From positions 1 through 19,702 of the forward strand of contig DAAJ01000079.1 in assembly GCA_001701115.1 (NCBI GenBank): a stretch of DNA of 19,702 bases. The letters run 5' to 3'. Origin of the DNA: Bacteroidales bacterium GP2 (lineage in GTDB: Bacteria > Bacteroidota > Bacteroidia > Bacteroidales > Muribaculaceae). A model generated the notes under the pieces. It had not been told where the DNA came from. It did no database searches and saw only the letters and a program-made list of their open reading frames with translations. Made by a program: the position numbers and the translations under genes. Every line of letters begins with the position of its first letter. Position 1 is the stretch's first letter. Positions 1 through 7,853 of the stretch are shown piece after piece.

Positions 1-38
1 ATTTTTGGAATAGATGGGTGGGAATAGGGAGGGGCTTG

Positions 39-69
39 TTTACCGAGTGCAGGTTTTTTTGTACTTTTG
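39..69 (+). promoter_or_regulatory. Bacteroidota-type promoter of tgt, probably leaderless
   Basis: The -7 element TACTTTTG (62-69) matches TAnnTTTG exactly. A TTTA 19 bases upstream (39-42) is a one-mismatch -33 element. Only four bases separate the box from the ATG at 74, so the expected transcription start falls on the A of the start codon. The -33 match is weak, but the -7 match is exact. Confidence 0.6.
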
Positions 70-73
70 CGGC

Positions 74-1204
74 ATGGATTTCCAGTTGCAAGCAAAATCT
101 GCGGGTAGCGATGCCCGCGCAGGTGAGATTCGGACGGCACACGGTGTCATCGAAACTCCTGTTTTTATGCCTGTGGGTACTGTGGGCTCAGTCAAGGCTG
201 TTCATCGCCATGAGCTTACTGATGACATCAATGCCCAGATTATTTTAGGCAATACTTATCATCTGTATCTGCGTCCCGGCACAGAGATTCTTCGCAAAGC
301 AGGCGGATTGCATCGGTTCATGGGCTGGGAGCGCCCAATCCTTACTGACAGCGGCGGTTTCCAGGTGTTTTCACTCAGTTCCAACCGCAAGCTTAAAGAG
401 GAGGGTGCGTGGTTCCGCAGCCATATCGATGGATCGAAGCACTTGTTTACTCCGGAAAACGTCGTGGATATAGAGCGGGTAATCGGTGCCGATATCATGA
501 TGGCGCTTGACGAGTGCCCTCCGGGTGACAGTGATTTTGCTTATGCCCGCAAGAGCCTTGACCTTACACACCGTTGGCTGGAGCGCGGATGGAAACGGTA
601 TAAGGAGACGGAGGGTCTTTACGGTTACAGCCAGGCGTATTTTCCTATTGTTCAGGGGTGCGCATATCCGGAGCTGAGGCGTGAGAGCGCGAAATTCGTG
701 AGTGATCTCGGGGCTGACGGGAATGCTATAGGCGGTCTGGCGGTAGGTGAACCAACGGAGGTGATGTACGAGATGATTGAGGTTGTCAACGAAATTCTTC
801 CGGAGGACAAGCCCCGCTACCTTATGGGGGTGGGTACTCCCGCCAATATACTTGAGGCGATAGACCGTGGAGTAGACATGATGGATTGCGTGATGCCTAC
901 CCGCAATGCCCGCAACGGCATGCTGTTTACAAGCCGCGGAATAATGAATATGCGCAATAAGAAGTGGGCGGATGATTTCTCGCCGATAGATGAGGAGGGC
1001 ACAAGTTATGTTGACCATGCGTACAGCAAGGCATATCTACGTCATCTGTTCATAAGCCAGGAGATTCTTGCGATGCAGATTGCGAGCGTGCATAACCTTG
1101 CTTTTTACCTATGGCTGACCCGTGAGGCGCGTCGCCATATAATTTCCGGTGATTTCGCGGCATGGAAGCGGGACATGGTTGAGCGAGTGACAAACAGGCT
1201 TTAA
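74..1204 (+). CDS. tgt: tRNA-guanine(34) transglycosylase (queuine/preQ1)
   Basis: This enzyme swaps guanine at the wobble position of GUN-anticodon tRNAs for preQ1 in queuosine synthesis. The 376-residue product is full length for the bacterial family. Visible landmarks are TDSGGFQVFS with the general acid/base Asp92, GADIMMALDECPP around 138-150, QGC at 194-196 where QGG is common, GGLAVGEP at 220-227, and MDCVMPTRNARNG with the nucleophile Asp271. The usual C-x-C-x2-C zinc cysteines are replaced by Gly309, Ser311 and Asp314, while the partner His340 remains. I recall the same substitution in other Bacteroidetes Tgt proteins, so it is probably a lineage trait and not damage. An in-frame start at 14 is possible but adds 20 non-homologous residues and lies upstream of the promoter. 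lptG follows 13 bases downstream, which suggests one transcript. Confidence 0.96.
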   Translation: MDFQLQAKSAGSDARAGEIRTAHGVIETPVFMPVGTVGSVKAVHRHELTDDINAQIILGNTYHLYLRPGTEILRKAGGLHRFMGWERPILTDSGGFQVFSLSSNRKLKEEGAWFRSHIDGSKHLFTPENVVDIERVIGADIMMALDECPPGDSDFAYARKSLDLTHRWLERGWKRYKETEGLYGYSQAYFPIVQGCAYPELRRESAKFVSDLGADGNAIGGLAVGEPTEVMYEMIEVVNEILPEDKPRYLMGVGTPANILEAIDRGVDMMDCVMPTRNARNGMLFTSRGIMNMRNKKWADDFSPIDEEGTSYVDHAYSKAYLRHLFISQEILAMQIASVHNLAFYLWLTREARRHIISGDFAAWKRDMVERVTNRL

Positions 1205-1206
1205 AC

Positions 1207-1213
1207 GGAGGGG
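1207..1213 (+). promoter_or_regulatory. Strong Shine-Dalgarno of lptG
   Basis: GGAGGGG lies just after the tgt stop and ends four bases before the ATG at 1218. It favours ATG 1218 over the adjacent GTG 1215. Such a strong purine-rich site contrasts with the A/T-rich upstream regions of rplM, rpsB and tsf here. Confidence 0.55.
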
Positions 1214-1217
1214 AGTG

Positions 1218-2297
1218 ATGAGGTTTCCAATAATCCTTGACAAGTATATAATACGTAAGTTTCTCGGCACATATGTTTTTGCTATCGTGCTGATTCTTGC
1301 TATTACGGTGATGTTTGACATCAACGAGAAGCTTGACGCTTTTCTAAAAGCTCCGCTTAAGGAAACCATTTTTGATTATTTCCTGAATTTCCTGCCTTAT
1401 TTCGCTAACCAATTCAGCCCGCTGTTTACATTCATAGCGGTAATCTTTTTCACTTCCAAACTCGCTGACAACAGCGAAATAATTGCGATGCTCAGTACCG
1501 GCATGAGCTACCGGCGGCTCCTTGTGCCTTACATGGTGAGCGCAGCTGTGATTGCCGCGGCAACTTTCGTGCTGTCAAGCTATATCATCCCTCCTGCCAA
1601 TGTGAAGCGAATCGCTTACCAGAACACCTACGTGAGAAACAAGGCGGTGACATACGGGAGCAACATACAGCTTCAGGTGAGCCCCGGAGTCATTGCTTAC
1701 ATGAGCCGTTATGACAATATCGCAAAAACCGGCTACAGGTTTTCGCTTGAGACGTTCAAAGACAAAAAGCTTGTGAGCAGGTTGACTGCCCAGACAATAC
1801 ATTACGACACCTTATACAACTGGACGGTGCGTGACTACATGATACGCGACTTAAAGGGGAGCCGTGAGGTGATTACCCGCGGCACGCGCCTGGATACTGT
1901 AATAGCAATTGAGCCTCGCGATTTCCTAATTGCGGCAAATGACCAGGAGATGCTTACAACTCCAGCGCTTGACGAGTATATCACGCGCCAGAAGGAACGC
2001 GGAGTGGCAAATATCAAATCGTTTGAAATAGAATATCACCGCCGCTTTGCAATAACCGCTGCAGCTTTTATCCTAACCGTAATTGGAATGTCACTCAGCA
2101 GCCGCAAGGTGAAGGGGGGAATGGGAATAAATATAGGCATAGGGCTTGTGTTGAGTTTCAGCTACATCCTGTTTATGACAGTGACCTCGACCTTTGCTGT
2201 GAGCGGTTACACGAGCCCGATGGTGGCAATGTGGATACCGAATATCCTTTACGCTATTATCGCTGTGCTTCTTTACCGGAAAGCTTCGAGTGGCTAA
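1218..2297 (+). CDS. lptG: LptG/LptF (YjgP/YjgQ) family LPS-export permease
   Basis: This is an inner-membrane permease of the YjgP/YjgQ family, the transmembrane part of the LptB2FG ABC transporter that extracts lipopolysaccharide for export. The 359 residues show the family layout: an N-terminal LDKYIIRKFLGTY segment leading into the first helix, two further helices up to about residue 125, a periplasmic beta-rich domain (about 125-270), and three C-terminal helices with SSRKVKGGMG between the first two. It starts 13 bases after the tgt stop, and the tgt-lptG pairing is common in Bacteroidetes as I recall. A GTG immediately before the ATG could also serve as start. Assignment to LptG rather than LptF rests on family resemblance only. 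The 3' end overlaps the small convergent gene on the other strand. Confidence 0.88.
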   Translation: MRFPIILDKYIIRKFLGTYVFAIVLILAITVMFDINEKLDAFLKAPLKETIFDYFLNFLPYFANQFSPLFTFIAVIFFTSKLADNSEIIAMLSTGMSYRRLLVPYMVSAAVIAAATFVLSSYIIPPANVKRIAYQNTYVRNKAVTYGSNIQLQVSPGVIAYMSRYDNIAKTGYRFSLETFKDKKLVSRLTAQTIHYDTLYNWTVRDYMIRDLKGSREVITRGTRLDTVIAIEPRDFLIAANDQEMLTTPALDEYITRQKERGVANIKSFEIEYHRRFAITAAAFILTVIGMSLSSRKVKGGMGINIGIGLVLSFSYILFMTVTSTFAVSGYTSPMVAMWIPNILYAIIAVLLYRKASSG

Positions 2298-2502
2298 CGG
2301 CAAATCCGCCTTGGGGAGTGCGGGTGATTACAATAGTCCCGTTTATAAATTCTGTTGTGTGGCTCTCTGCGTCAAACGGCGTTATAGAGAGGACTCCTTG
2401 CGTCTCATGCCTTGCAATTGAAAGGGGATAAACTGTGTTTTCGTATATAATACTATGAGCCATTACTGCCGCTCCAATCCGCAACTCAATAGTGGTGCTC
2501 AT
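2257..2502 (-). CDS. Small overlapping hypothetical protein (81 aa)
   Basis: I do not recognise this family. The ATG lies inside the last codons of the upstream DUF4296 gene (17-nt overlap), continuing the stop/start-overlap pattern of that operon. The product begins MSTTIELRIGAA and reads like a compact beta-rich soluble protein, with alternating hydrophobic stretches at AVMAHSIIYENTVYPL, GVLSITPF and TEFINGTIVIT. There is no signal peptide or membrane helix. The final dozen or so codons run into the convergent lptG 3' end. An alternative start is the internal ATG of MAHSIIYEN. The case for a real gene rests on the overlapping start, the plausible protein texture and the otherwise unexplained 190-base gap. 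A longer in-frame start at 2601 would overlap the DUF4296 gene far more and is less likely. Confidence 0.58.
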   Translation of the reverse strand: MSTTIELRIGAAVMAHSIIYENTVYPLSIARHETQGVLSITPFDAESHTTEFINGTIVITRTPQGGFAVSHSKLSGKEAQR

Positions 2503-3301
2503 AGTCGCTGGCGAAGGATTTAATATTCCTGCGGATACCTTCCGCTGCCGGGCTAATACGTGTCCTGACAAGCGAGATTGAGTCAAGAGCGACAACTTCA
2601 TCCTCAGCAGGAGTGTAGAGAATGTAGCCGTAAATCATTGATGCCTTCTTATCGGGATTCAATGCAATTTTCAGCCTATGCCATCCGGAAGAGGGTGAGC
2701 CTGATGTAACATATTCTCGCGTTCCGTCCTGATATTCCGCAGTAATAGCGAAGCGTACAGGATTTTTTGGTTCGGTTGCCCTTGCCGACAGTGTGAAAAT
2801 GTCCCCGTTCTGCCAATTGCGGTCGGAAATCAGATGGAAAGTTGATATGTCTGTAGGCATATTAGGCGCAAAAATACGGCTTGGCTCTGACGTCCAAAGG
2901 TCAATCGAGTCCCCCTCCGTAGCATAAATAGATGTAGATTTTGTTGAGGGCATGGAAGCCGCGCTCAGTGCCGCGCTCTTTAACTCGTGTTCAGTCATTT
3001 CAATCGCCCGGTCGTAAACTTCCACAAGGATATCCATGTTTCTCCCGTACCACCGCAGGGAAGTGTCAACCTGCTCAGGTGTGACTTTATTTTTCAAGTA
3101 AATGGACTGCTTAAGCGCAAGCTTGTCGGAATCGGTAGGGAATGCCTTGTAGTCGCTCTCCACAACAGCCTCCGCAATGGAGAGGTCGGCGATAATCCGC
3201 GCCATTTTCTCCTTGCCAATGACTCCTGACGGGGTTTTGGAGCAAGCTGCCAACAGGGCAACCAAAGCCATGACCAGGGGGATTCCTTTCCGCAGTTTCA
3301 T
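2486..3301 (-). CDS. DUF4296-type lipoprotein
   Basis: This is a predicted lipoprotein of unknown function. The N-terminus is basic, then hydrophobic, then a lipobox LLAAC with the lipidated Cys20. Residues about 27-105 (IGKEKMARIIADLSIAEAVV through YGRNMDILVEVYDRAIE) look like the helical DUF4296 domain common in Bacteroidetes. Residues about 120-250 look beta-rich and resemble no domain I can name; this part has a sandwich-like pattern (ISTFHLISDRNWQNGDIFTL, SSGWHRLKIALN). The ATG shares its A with the TAA of lspA (TAATG), so translation is probably coupled. Lying next to the signal peptidase that matures lipoproteins is suggestive but not proof of a linked job. The domain assignment is from memory of the family pattern. 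Confidence 0.82.
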   Translation of the reverse strand: MKLRKGIPLVMALVALLAACSKTPSGVIGKEKMARIIADLSIAEAVVESDYKAFPTDSDKLALKQSIYLKNKVTPEQVDTSLRWYGRNMDILVEVYDRAIEMTEHELKSAALSAASMPSTKSTSIYATEGDSIDLWTSEPSRIFAPNMPTDISTFHLISDRNWQNGDIFTLSARATEPKNPVRFAITAEYQDGTREYVTSGSPSSGWHRLKIALNPDKKASMIYGYILYTPAEDEVVALDSISLVRTRISPAAEGIRRNIKSFASDYEHHY

Positions 3302-3924
3302 TACTGTTTTAGAGTGGAGTGGTCAGTGGTGAGGTATTTGCTGTAGAAAAGGATGAGGACAATCATTCCTACGGAAATGGCTGCATCAGCAAGGTTGAAC
3401 ACCGGCTGGAAGAAAAGGAAGTTTTTGCCTCCAATCCATGGCATCCACTGCGGCCAGTCGAAACTGAAAAGCGGGAAGTAGAACATATCCACCACCATGC
3501 CATGGAACAGTGAAGCATATCCTCCGCCATCAGGGAATAGCACAGCCACCTGCGGAGGATAAGGATTGTTGAAGATTAGCCCATAGAACAGGCAATCAAT
3601 GATGTTTCCTGCGGCTCCAGCTGTTATTAGGGCGATGCAGACAATGAATCCGGTAGATACCCATTCCTTGTTGCGGATGCGGATGATTATCCATATCAGC
3701 ACACCAACGGCAACAATGCGGAAGAGTGTGAGGAAAAGCTTGCTACCCATCTCCATGCCGAAAGCCATGCCGTTGTTCTGCACGAACACAAGCTGGAACC
3801 AGTTGAAAATATGGTAGTCCTCCCCGAGGTAGAAATGGGTCTTGACCCAGATTTTAATAGCCTGGTCAAGTAGCACCACAATCAGAATGACTGCGAGGGC
3901 AATGATTCCTTTATGCGATTTCAT
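3301..3924 (-). CDS. lspA: Lipoprotein signal peptidase II
   Basis: This is the inner-membrane aspartyl protease that cleaves the signal peptide of prolipoproteins after lipid attachment. It has four predicted helices. Conserved blocks in order are LLDQAIKIWVK (19-28), QNNGMAFG (49-56), AGAAGNIID (102-110), VVDMFYFP (144-151) and FNLADAAIS (176-184). The catalytic pair is Asp146 and Asp180. At 207 residues it is about 40 longer than enterobacterial LspA, with an inserted loop (about 113-143, PYPPQVAVLF and DGGGYASLF) between the third block and the first catalytic Asp; such loops occur in Bacteroidetes LspA. The ATG overlaps the TGA of the upstream DksA-like gene (TGATG). A TTG one codon earlier is the alternative start. 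Confidence 0.95.
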   Translation of the reverse strand: MKSHKGIIALAVILIVVLLDQAIKIWVKTHFYLGEDYHIFNWFQLVFVQNNGMAFGMEMGSKLFLTLFRIVAVGVLIWIIIRIRNKEWVSTGFIVCIALITAGAAGNIIDCLFYGLIFNNPYPPQVAVLFPDGGGYASLFHGMVVDMFYFPLFSFDWPQWMPWIGGKNFLFFQPVFNLADAAISVGMIVLILFYSKYLTTDHSTLKQ

Positions 3925-4307
3925 CAATGGTTGTTGAGGTTCTTCTGGTCAATTCCAAGAGTTGCATGAGGAACAGCCCGAAGACGCTCCTTGGGTATGA
4001 GCTGTCCTGTTGCACGGCATATTCCGTAGGTTTTGTTCTCAATTCTAACGAGTGCCGCCTGCAGATGCTGGATAAATTTCATCTGCCTCTGCGCAAGCCT
4101 TCCGGTTTCTTCTTTTCCAAGGGTGCTTGCCCCCTCTTCAAGAATCTTGAATGTGGGGGATGTATCAGCAATGTCGTTGCCCTCGGTATTGGTTATGTCC
4201 GCTCTAAGCAACTCATAATCGCGTTTTGCTTTTTCAAGCTTTTCGAGAATGAGTTCCTTGAACTCCTGAAGTTCTTCGTCGGAATATCTGGTTTTCTTAT
4301 CGTTCAT
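3924..4307 (-). CDS. TraR/DksA-family protein with degenerate zinc finger
   Basis: This 127-residue protein resembles DksA/TraR, factors that reach into the RNA polymerase secondary channel and tune initiation with ppGpp. The first half (about 8-45 and 65-90) is rich in heptad-like Leu/Glu/Lys and probably forms the coiled coil. The C-terminal block YGICRATGQLIPKERLRAVP matches the family zinc-finger core, but only one of the usual four cysteines is present, because the second pair is replaced in HATLGIDQ. The fold could persist without zinc. It starts 10 bases after the ileS stop and overlaps lspA at its end, so it belongs to that operon. Whether it acts on RNA polymerase cannot be told from sequence. 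Confidence 0.88.
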   Translation of the reverse strand: MNDKKTRYSDEELQEFKELILEKLEKAKRDYELLRADITNTEGNDIADTSPTFKILEEGASTLGKEETGRLAQRQMKFIQHLQAALVRIENKTYGICRATGQLIPKERLRAVPHATLGIDQKNLNNH

Positions 4308-4317
4308 GGCTGAAGTG

Positions 4318-7300
4318 TTATGCTTTGTTGACAGAAACGTTTACAATTACTCCGTCAAGGTCGAGTGCTTCTGTGCCGTCGAGGTTTTCAACCGGTGCAA
4401 CGGTAATAGCATCGGCAAGTACCTGACGCGCGATATAATCGGAATAACTGCTTATTGCTTTGTCGGTTTCTGTGTTTGGCTCGAATACGAGAGTAATCCT
4501 GTCGGTGATGTCGAAACCGCGGCTCTTGCGGATGTTCTGGATGCGGTTTACAATATCGCGGGCAATGCCTTCCGCTTTCAGTTCATCGGTGATTGTAACA
4601 TCCAGCGCCACAGTCACAGTGCCTTCATTTGCCACAAGCCAACCGGGAATATCCTGTGAGATAATCTCAACGTCGGCTTTCTCAATCACGGCGGGTGTGC
4701 CTGCAGCATCAAGTGTGACGACACCGTCTTTTTCAAGATCAGCAATCTGCTGCTGTGACATTGCCTGGACTGCAGCAGCAACCTGTTTCATCGTTTTGCC
4801 GAATTTCGGACCGAGTTTCTTGAAGTCAGGTTTTACTTTCTTGACCAACATTCCGTCGCCGGTAGCATCAACAATGCGCAGCTCCTTGACGTTGACTTCG
4901 CTGAGGAGGAGTGATTTGATTTTCTCAAGGTCGCGTGCCATTTCGTCATTGAGCGCTGGAACGATTATAGCCTGCAGGGGTTGACGTACCTTTATTGCTG
5001 CTTTTCTGCGGAGCGCGAGCACCATAGATGTGACAGTCTGCGCAAGATGCATCCTTTCCTCAAGTTCCTTGTCAATAAGTGAGGTGTCTGCTTCGGGGAA
5101 ATGGGCGAGATGCACGGATGGTGCACCGGGGTTCAGGTCAGCAAACAGCCTGTCGGCATAGAAAGGAGCCACAGGAGCAATAAGAAGCGCCACAGTGCGG
5201 AGACAGGTGTAGAGTGTCTGGAATGCGCTTAACTTGTCTTCATTCATTTCTCCTCCCCAGAATCTCTTGCGGTTGAGGCGCACATACCAGTTGCTGAGGT
5301 TATCGCAAACAAAATCGTTGATTGCCCTTGCTGCTTTTGTCGGCTCATAGTCATTGAGGTCGGCATCAACTTCGGCAATGAGGGAATTTAAAAGCGACAG
5401 AATCCACCGGTCAATTTCGGGGCGGTCTTTTACCGGAACCTGTGGAGCCTCAGGATCGAAATTGTCAACGTTGGCATAAAGAGCGAAGAAAGAGTATGTA
5501 TTGTAAAGAGTAGCGAAGAGTTTGCGCGCTACTTCCTGAACTCCTGCCTCGTCAAACTTCAGGTTATCCCATGGTGATGAGTTTGCAATCATGTACCATC
5601 GGAGCGGGTCGGAACCAAATTTCTCAATAGCCTCAAACGGGTTAACGGCATTGCCAAGGCGCTTGGACATTTTGTTGCCATCCTTGTCGAGTACGAGACC
5701 GTTTGACACAACTGCTTTATATGCCTTATCACCAAATACCATTCCTGCTATGGCATGGAGGGTAAAGAACCATCCTCTCGTCTGGTCCACACCTTCTGCA
5801 ATGAAGTCAGCGGGGAAGAGTTCACCGTTGTCAAATGCCTCTTTGTTTTCAAACGGATAGTGAATCTGGGCGTATGGCATAGAGCCGCTGTCAAACCAAA
5901 CGTCAATCAGGTCGGTTTCGCGCTTCATCGGCTTGCCGGAGGGTGATACAAGGATTATATCGTCAACGTACGGACGATGCAAGTCAATCTTGTCGTAGTT
6001 TTCCTTTGAGTAATCGCCGGGCACAAATCCTTTGTCGCGGTACGGGTTGCTCTCCATTACCCCGGCTGCAACCGCTTTGTCAATTTCGTTGAAGAGTGTT
6101 TCAACCGAGTCGATGCAAATTTCCTCAGAAGCATCCTCTGTCCTCCAGATAGGGAGGGGAGTGCCCCAATACCTGCTGCGTGAAAGGTTCCAGTCCTGTA
6201 GATTTTCAAGCCATTTGCCAAAACGCCCTGTGCCAGTGCTCTGCGGTTTCCATTTGATAGTTGTGTTGAGATCCATGAGTTTCTCGCGGGCTGCGGTTGT
6301 GCGGATGAACCAACTGTCAAGCGGATAGTACAGTACAGGTTTGTCTGTCCTCCAGCAATGAGGGTAGCTATGGGTGTGCTTCTCGATTTTGAATACGAGT
6401 CCTTGCTGCTTGAGCATCATGCATATTTCCACATCAAGAGTCTCGGTTTCCGGTGTGGCTTCAGGATGGTATGCGTTTTTGACGAATTTGCCTTGCCAGG
6501 GGGTGTATGCCTCTACGTTAACTTTTTCTTTTACAAATACCGGGTCAAGCTCATCAAGGAGGTAGAACTTGCCGGTGAGGTCAACCATCGGACGGATATT
6601 GCCGTCCTTGTCAATGAGATGAAGCGGGGGCACGCCGTTCTGGCGTGACACCCTAAGGTCATCAGCACCGAAAGTACCGGCGATATGCACAATTCCGGTA
6701 CCATCGGCTGTGGTAACATAGTCGCCGGGAATGACTCTGAAAGCCCCTTCTCCAGGATTAACCCATGGGATTAACTGGCGGTATGTGATGCCCACAAGGT
6801 CTGAGCCTTTTACTTTACCAACGATGGAGTAGGGTATTACCTTGTCGCCTTTCTTGTATTCCTCAAGAGGCTGGTCAGCACCTTTGGCTCCAAGCACAGA
6901 TGAAACGAGCGCTTCGGCAAGCACAACGGTAACCGGGTCACCGCTATATGGGTTGTAGGTGCGTGCAATGACATAGTCAATAGCCGGTCCTACAGCAAGG
7001 GCGGTGTTGCTGGGGAGTGTCCACGGCGTAGTGGTCCATGCGAGGAAGTAGGGATTTCCCCAACCGGTCATTTCCGGTGTGGGAGATGTGACAGGGAACT
7101 GGGCGATACATGTGGTGTCCTTTACATCGCGGTAGCATCCTGGCTGGTTGAGCTCGTGGGTGCTTAGCCCGGTGCCAGCCGCGGGCGAATATGGCTGGAT
7201 GGTGTATCCCTTGTATAGATAATCCTTATCGTAAAGCTGGCGGAGGAGCCACCACACAGATTCGATGTAGCGGTTATCGTAAGTGATATATGGGTCGGTC

Positions 7301-7737
7301 ATGTCCACCCAATAGCCCATAGAGTTGGTTAGAGTTTCCCACTCTTTTGTGTACTTCATGACCTCCGCACGGCACGCTGCATTATAGTCATCCACTGAAA
7401 TCTTATGACCGATATCCTCTTTGGTTATGCCGAGGCTCTTTTCCACGCCAAGCTCAACCGGCAGCCCATGGGTGTCCCATCCTGCCTTACGTTTAACATG
7501 GAATCCTTTCATGGTTTTGTAGCGGCAGAATATATCCTTGATGGTACGCGCCATAACATGGTGGATACCTGGCATTCCGTTGGCGGAAGGGGGACCTTCG
7601 TAAAAAACAAACGAGGGGCAACCCTCACGTTCTTTTACACTACGCTCAAAGAGCCCTTGAGCATTCCACTGCTCAAGCACCTCCTTATTGATGTCAGAAA
7701 GGTTAAACCGGTTGTATTCAGTGAATTTATGTTCCAT
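4318..7737 (-). CDS. ileS: Isoleucyl-tRNA synthetase, type 2-like
   Basis: This class I synthetase charges tRNA-Ile and edits misactivated valine. The product has 1139 residues. The N-terminal signature region reads PPSANGMPGIHH, so the HIGH motif (residues 57-60, bases 7558-7569) is Gly-Ile-His-His instead of His-x-Gly-His. The CP1 editing domain shows TTTPWTLPSNTALAVGP. The second signature is KMSKR at 689-693 (bases 5659-5673). The anticodon-binding domain includes NWYVRLNRKRFW, and a long C-terminal region follows. The overall style is the eukaryote-like type 2 enzyme. I chose the ATG at 7737 because MEHKFTEYNRFNLSDIN aligns with the start of other Bacteroidetes IleRS as I remember them. 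Upstream in-frame ATGs at 7764 and 7800 would add non-homologous residues, and 7800 lies upstream of the predicted transcription start. It heads the operon with the DksA-like gene, lspA and the DUF4296 gene. Confidence 0.97.
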   Translation of the reverse strand: MEHKFTEYNRFNLSDINKEVLEQWNAQGLFERSVKEREGCPSFVFYEGPPSANGMPGIHHVMARTIKDIFCRYKTMKGFHVKRKAGWDTHGLPVELGVEKSLGITKEDIGHKISVDDYNAACRAEVMKYTKEWETLTNSMGYWVDMTDPYITYDNRYIESVWWLLRQLYDKDYLYKGYTIQPYSPAAGTGLSTHELNQPGCYRDVKDTTCIAQFPVTSPTPEMTGWGNPYFLAWTTTPWTLPSNTALAVGPAIDYVIARTYNPYSGDPVTVVLAEALVSSVLGAKGADQPLEEYKKGDKVIPYSIVGKVKGSDLVGITYRQLIPWVNPGEGAFRVIPGDYVTTADGTGIVHIAGTFGADDLRVSRQNGVPPLHLIDKDGNIRPMVDLTGKFYLLDELDPVFVKEKVNVEAYTPWQGKFVKNAYHPEATPETETLDVEICMMLKQQGLVFKIEKHTHSYPHCWRTDKPVLYYPLDSWFIRTTAAREKLMDLNTTIKWKPQSTGTGRFGKWLENLQDWNLSRSRYWGTPLPIWRTEDASEEICIDSVETLFNEIDKAVAAGVMESNPYRDKGFVPGDYSKENYDKIDLHRPYVDDIILVSPSGKPMKRETDLIDVWFDSGSMPYAQIHYPFENKEAFDNGELFPADFIAEGVDQTRGWFFTLHAIAGMVFGDKAYKAVVSNGLVLDKDGNKMSKRLGNAVNPFEAIEKFGSDPLRWYMIANSSPWDNLKFDEAGVQEVARKLFATLYNTYSFFALYANVDNFDPEAPQVPVKDRPEIDRWILSLLNSLIAEVDADLNDYEPTKAARAINDFVCDNLSNWYVRLNRKRFWGGEMNEDKLSAFQTLYTCLRTVALLIAPVAPFYADRLFADLNPGAPSVHLAHFPEADTSLIDKELEERMHLAQTVTSMVLALRRKAAIKVRQPLQAIIVPALNDEMARDLEKIKSLLLSEVNVKELRIVDATGDGMLVKKVKPDFKKLGPKFGKTMKQVAAAVQAMSQQQIADLEKDGVVTLDAAGTPAVIEKADVEIISQDIPGWLVANEGTVTVALDVTITDELKAEGIARDIVNRIQNIRKSRGFDITDRITLVFEPNTETDKAISSYSDYIARQVLADAITVAPVENLDGTEALDLDGVIVNVSVNKA

Positions 7738-7774
7738 TGGTATATCTTTTTTGCCAGAAGGCATTTTGAAAGTG

Positions 7775-7806
7775 CAAAGATAATGGTTTTCAGTTGGCAA
7801 TGCAAA
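7775..7806 (-). promoter_or_regulatory. Bacteroidota-type promoter of the ileS operon
   Basis: On the minus strand, TTTG (7806-7803) is followed after 20 bases by TATCTTTG (7782-7775), an exact TAnnTTTG box. Transcription should begin near 7770, leaving a leader of about 33 bases before the chosen ATG at 7737. The leader is A-rich just before the ATG and has no clear Shine-Dalgarno sequence. Confidence 0.75.
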
Positions 7807-7853
7807 TTTGAGGGAGCAGATGAGTGAAGAGCGGGGGACAGCAGCAATGCGGT

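Noticed and set aside
371..1018. A 215-codon open frame antisense to tgt
   Set aside because: tgt is unambiguous over this stretch, and the antisense product has no recognisable pattern.
7738..7800. N-terminal extension of IleRS from an earlier ATG
   Set aside because: It lacks family similarity, and the promoter box lies inside the extension.
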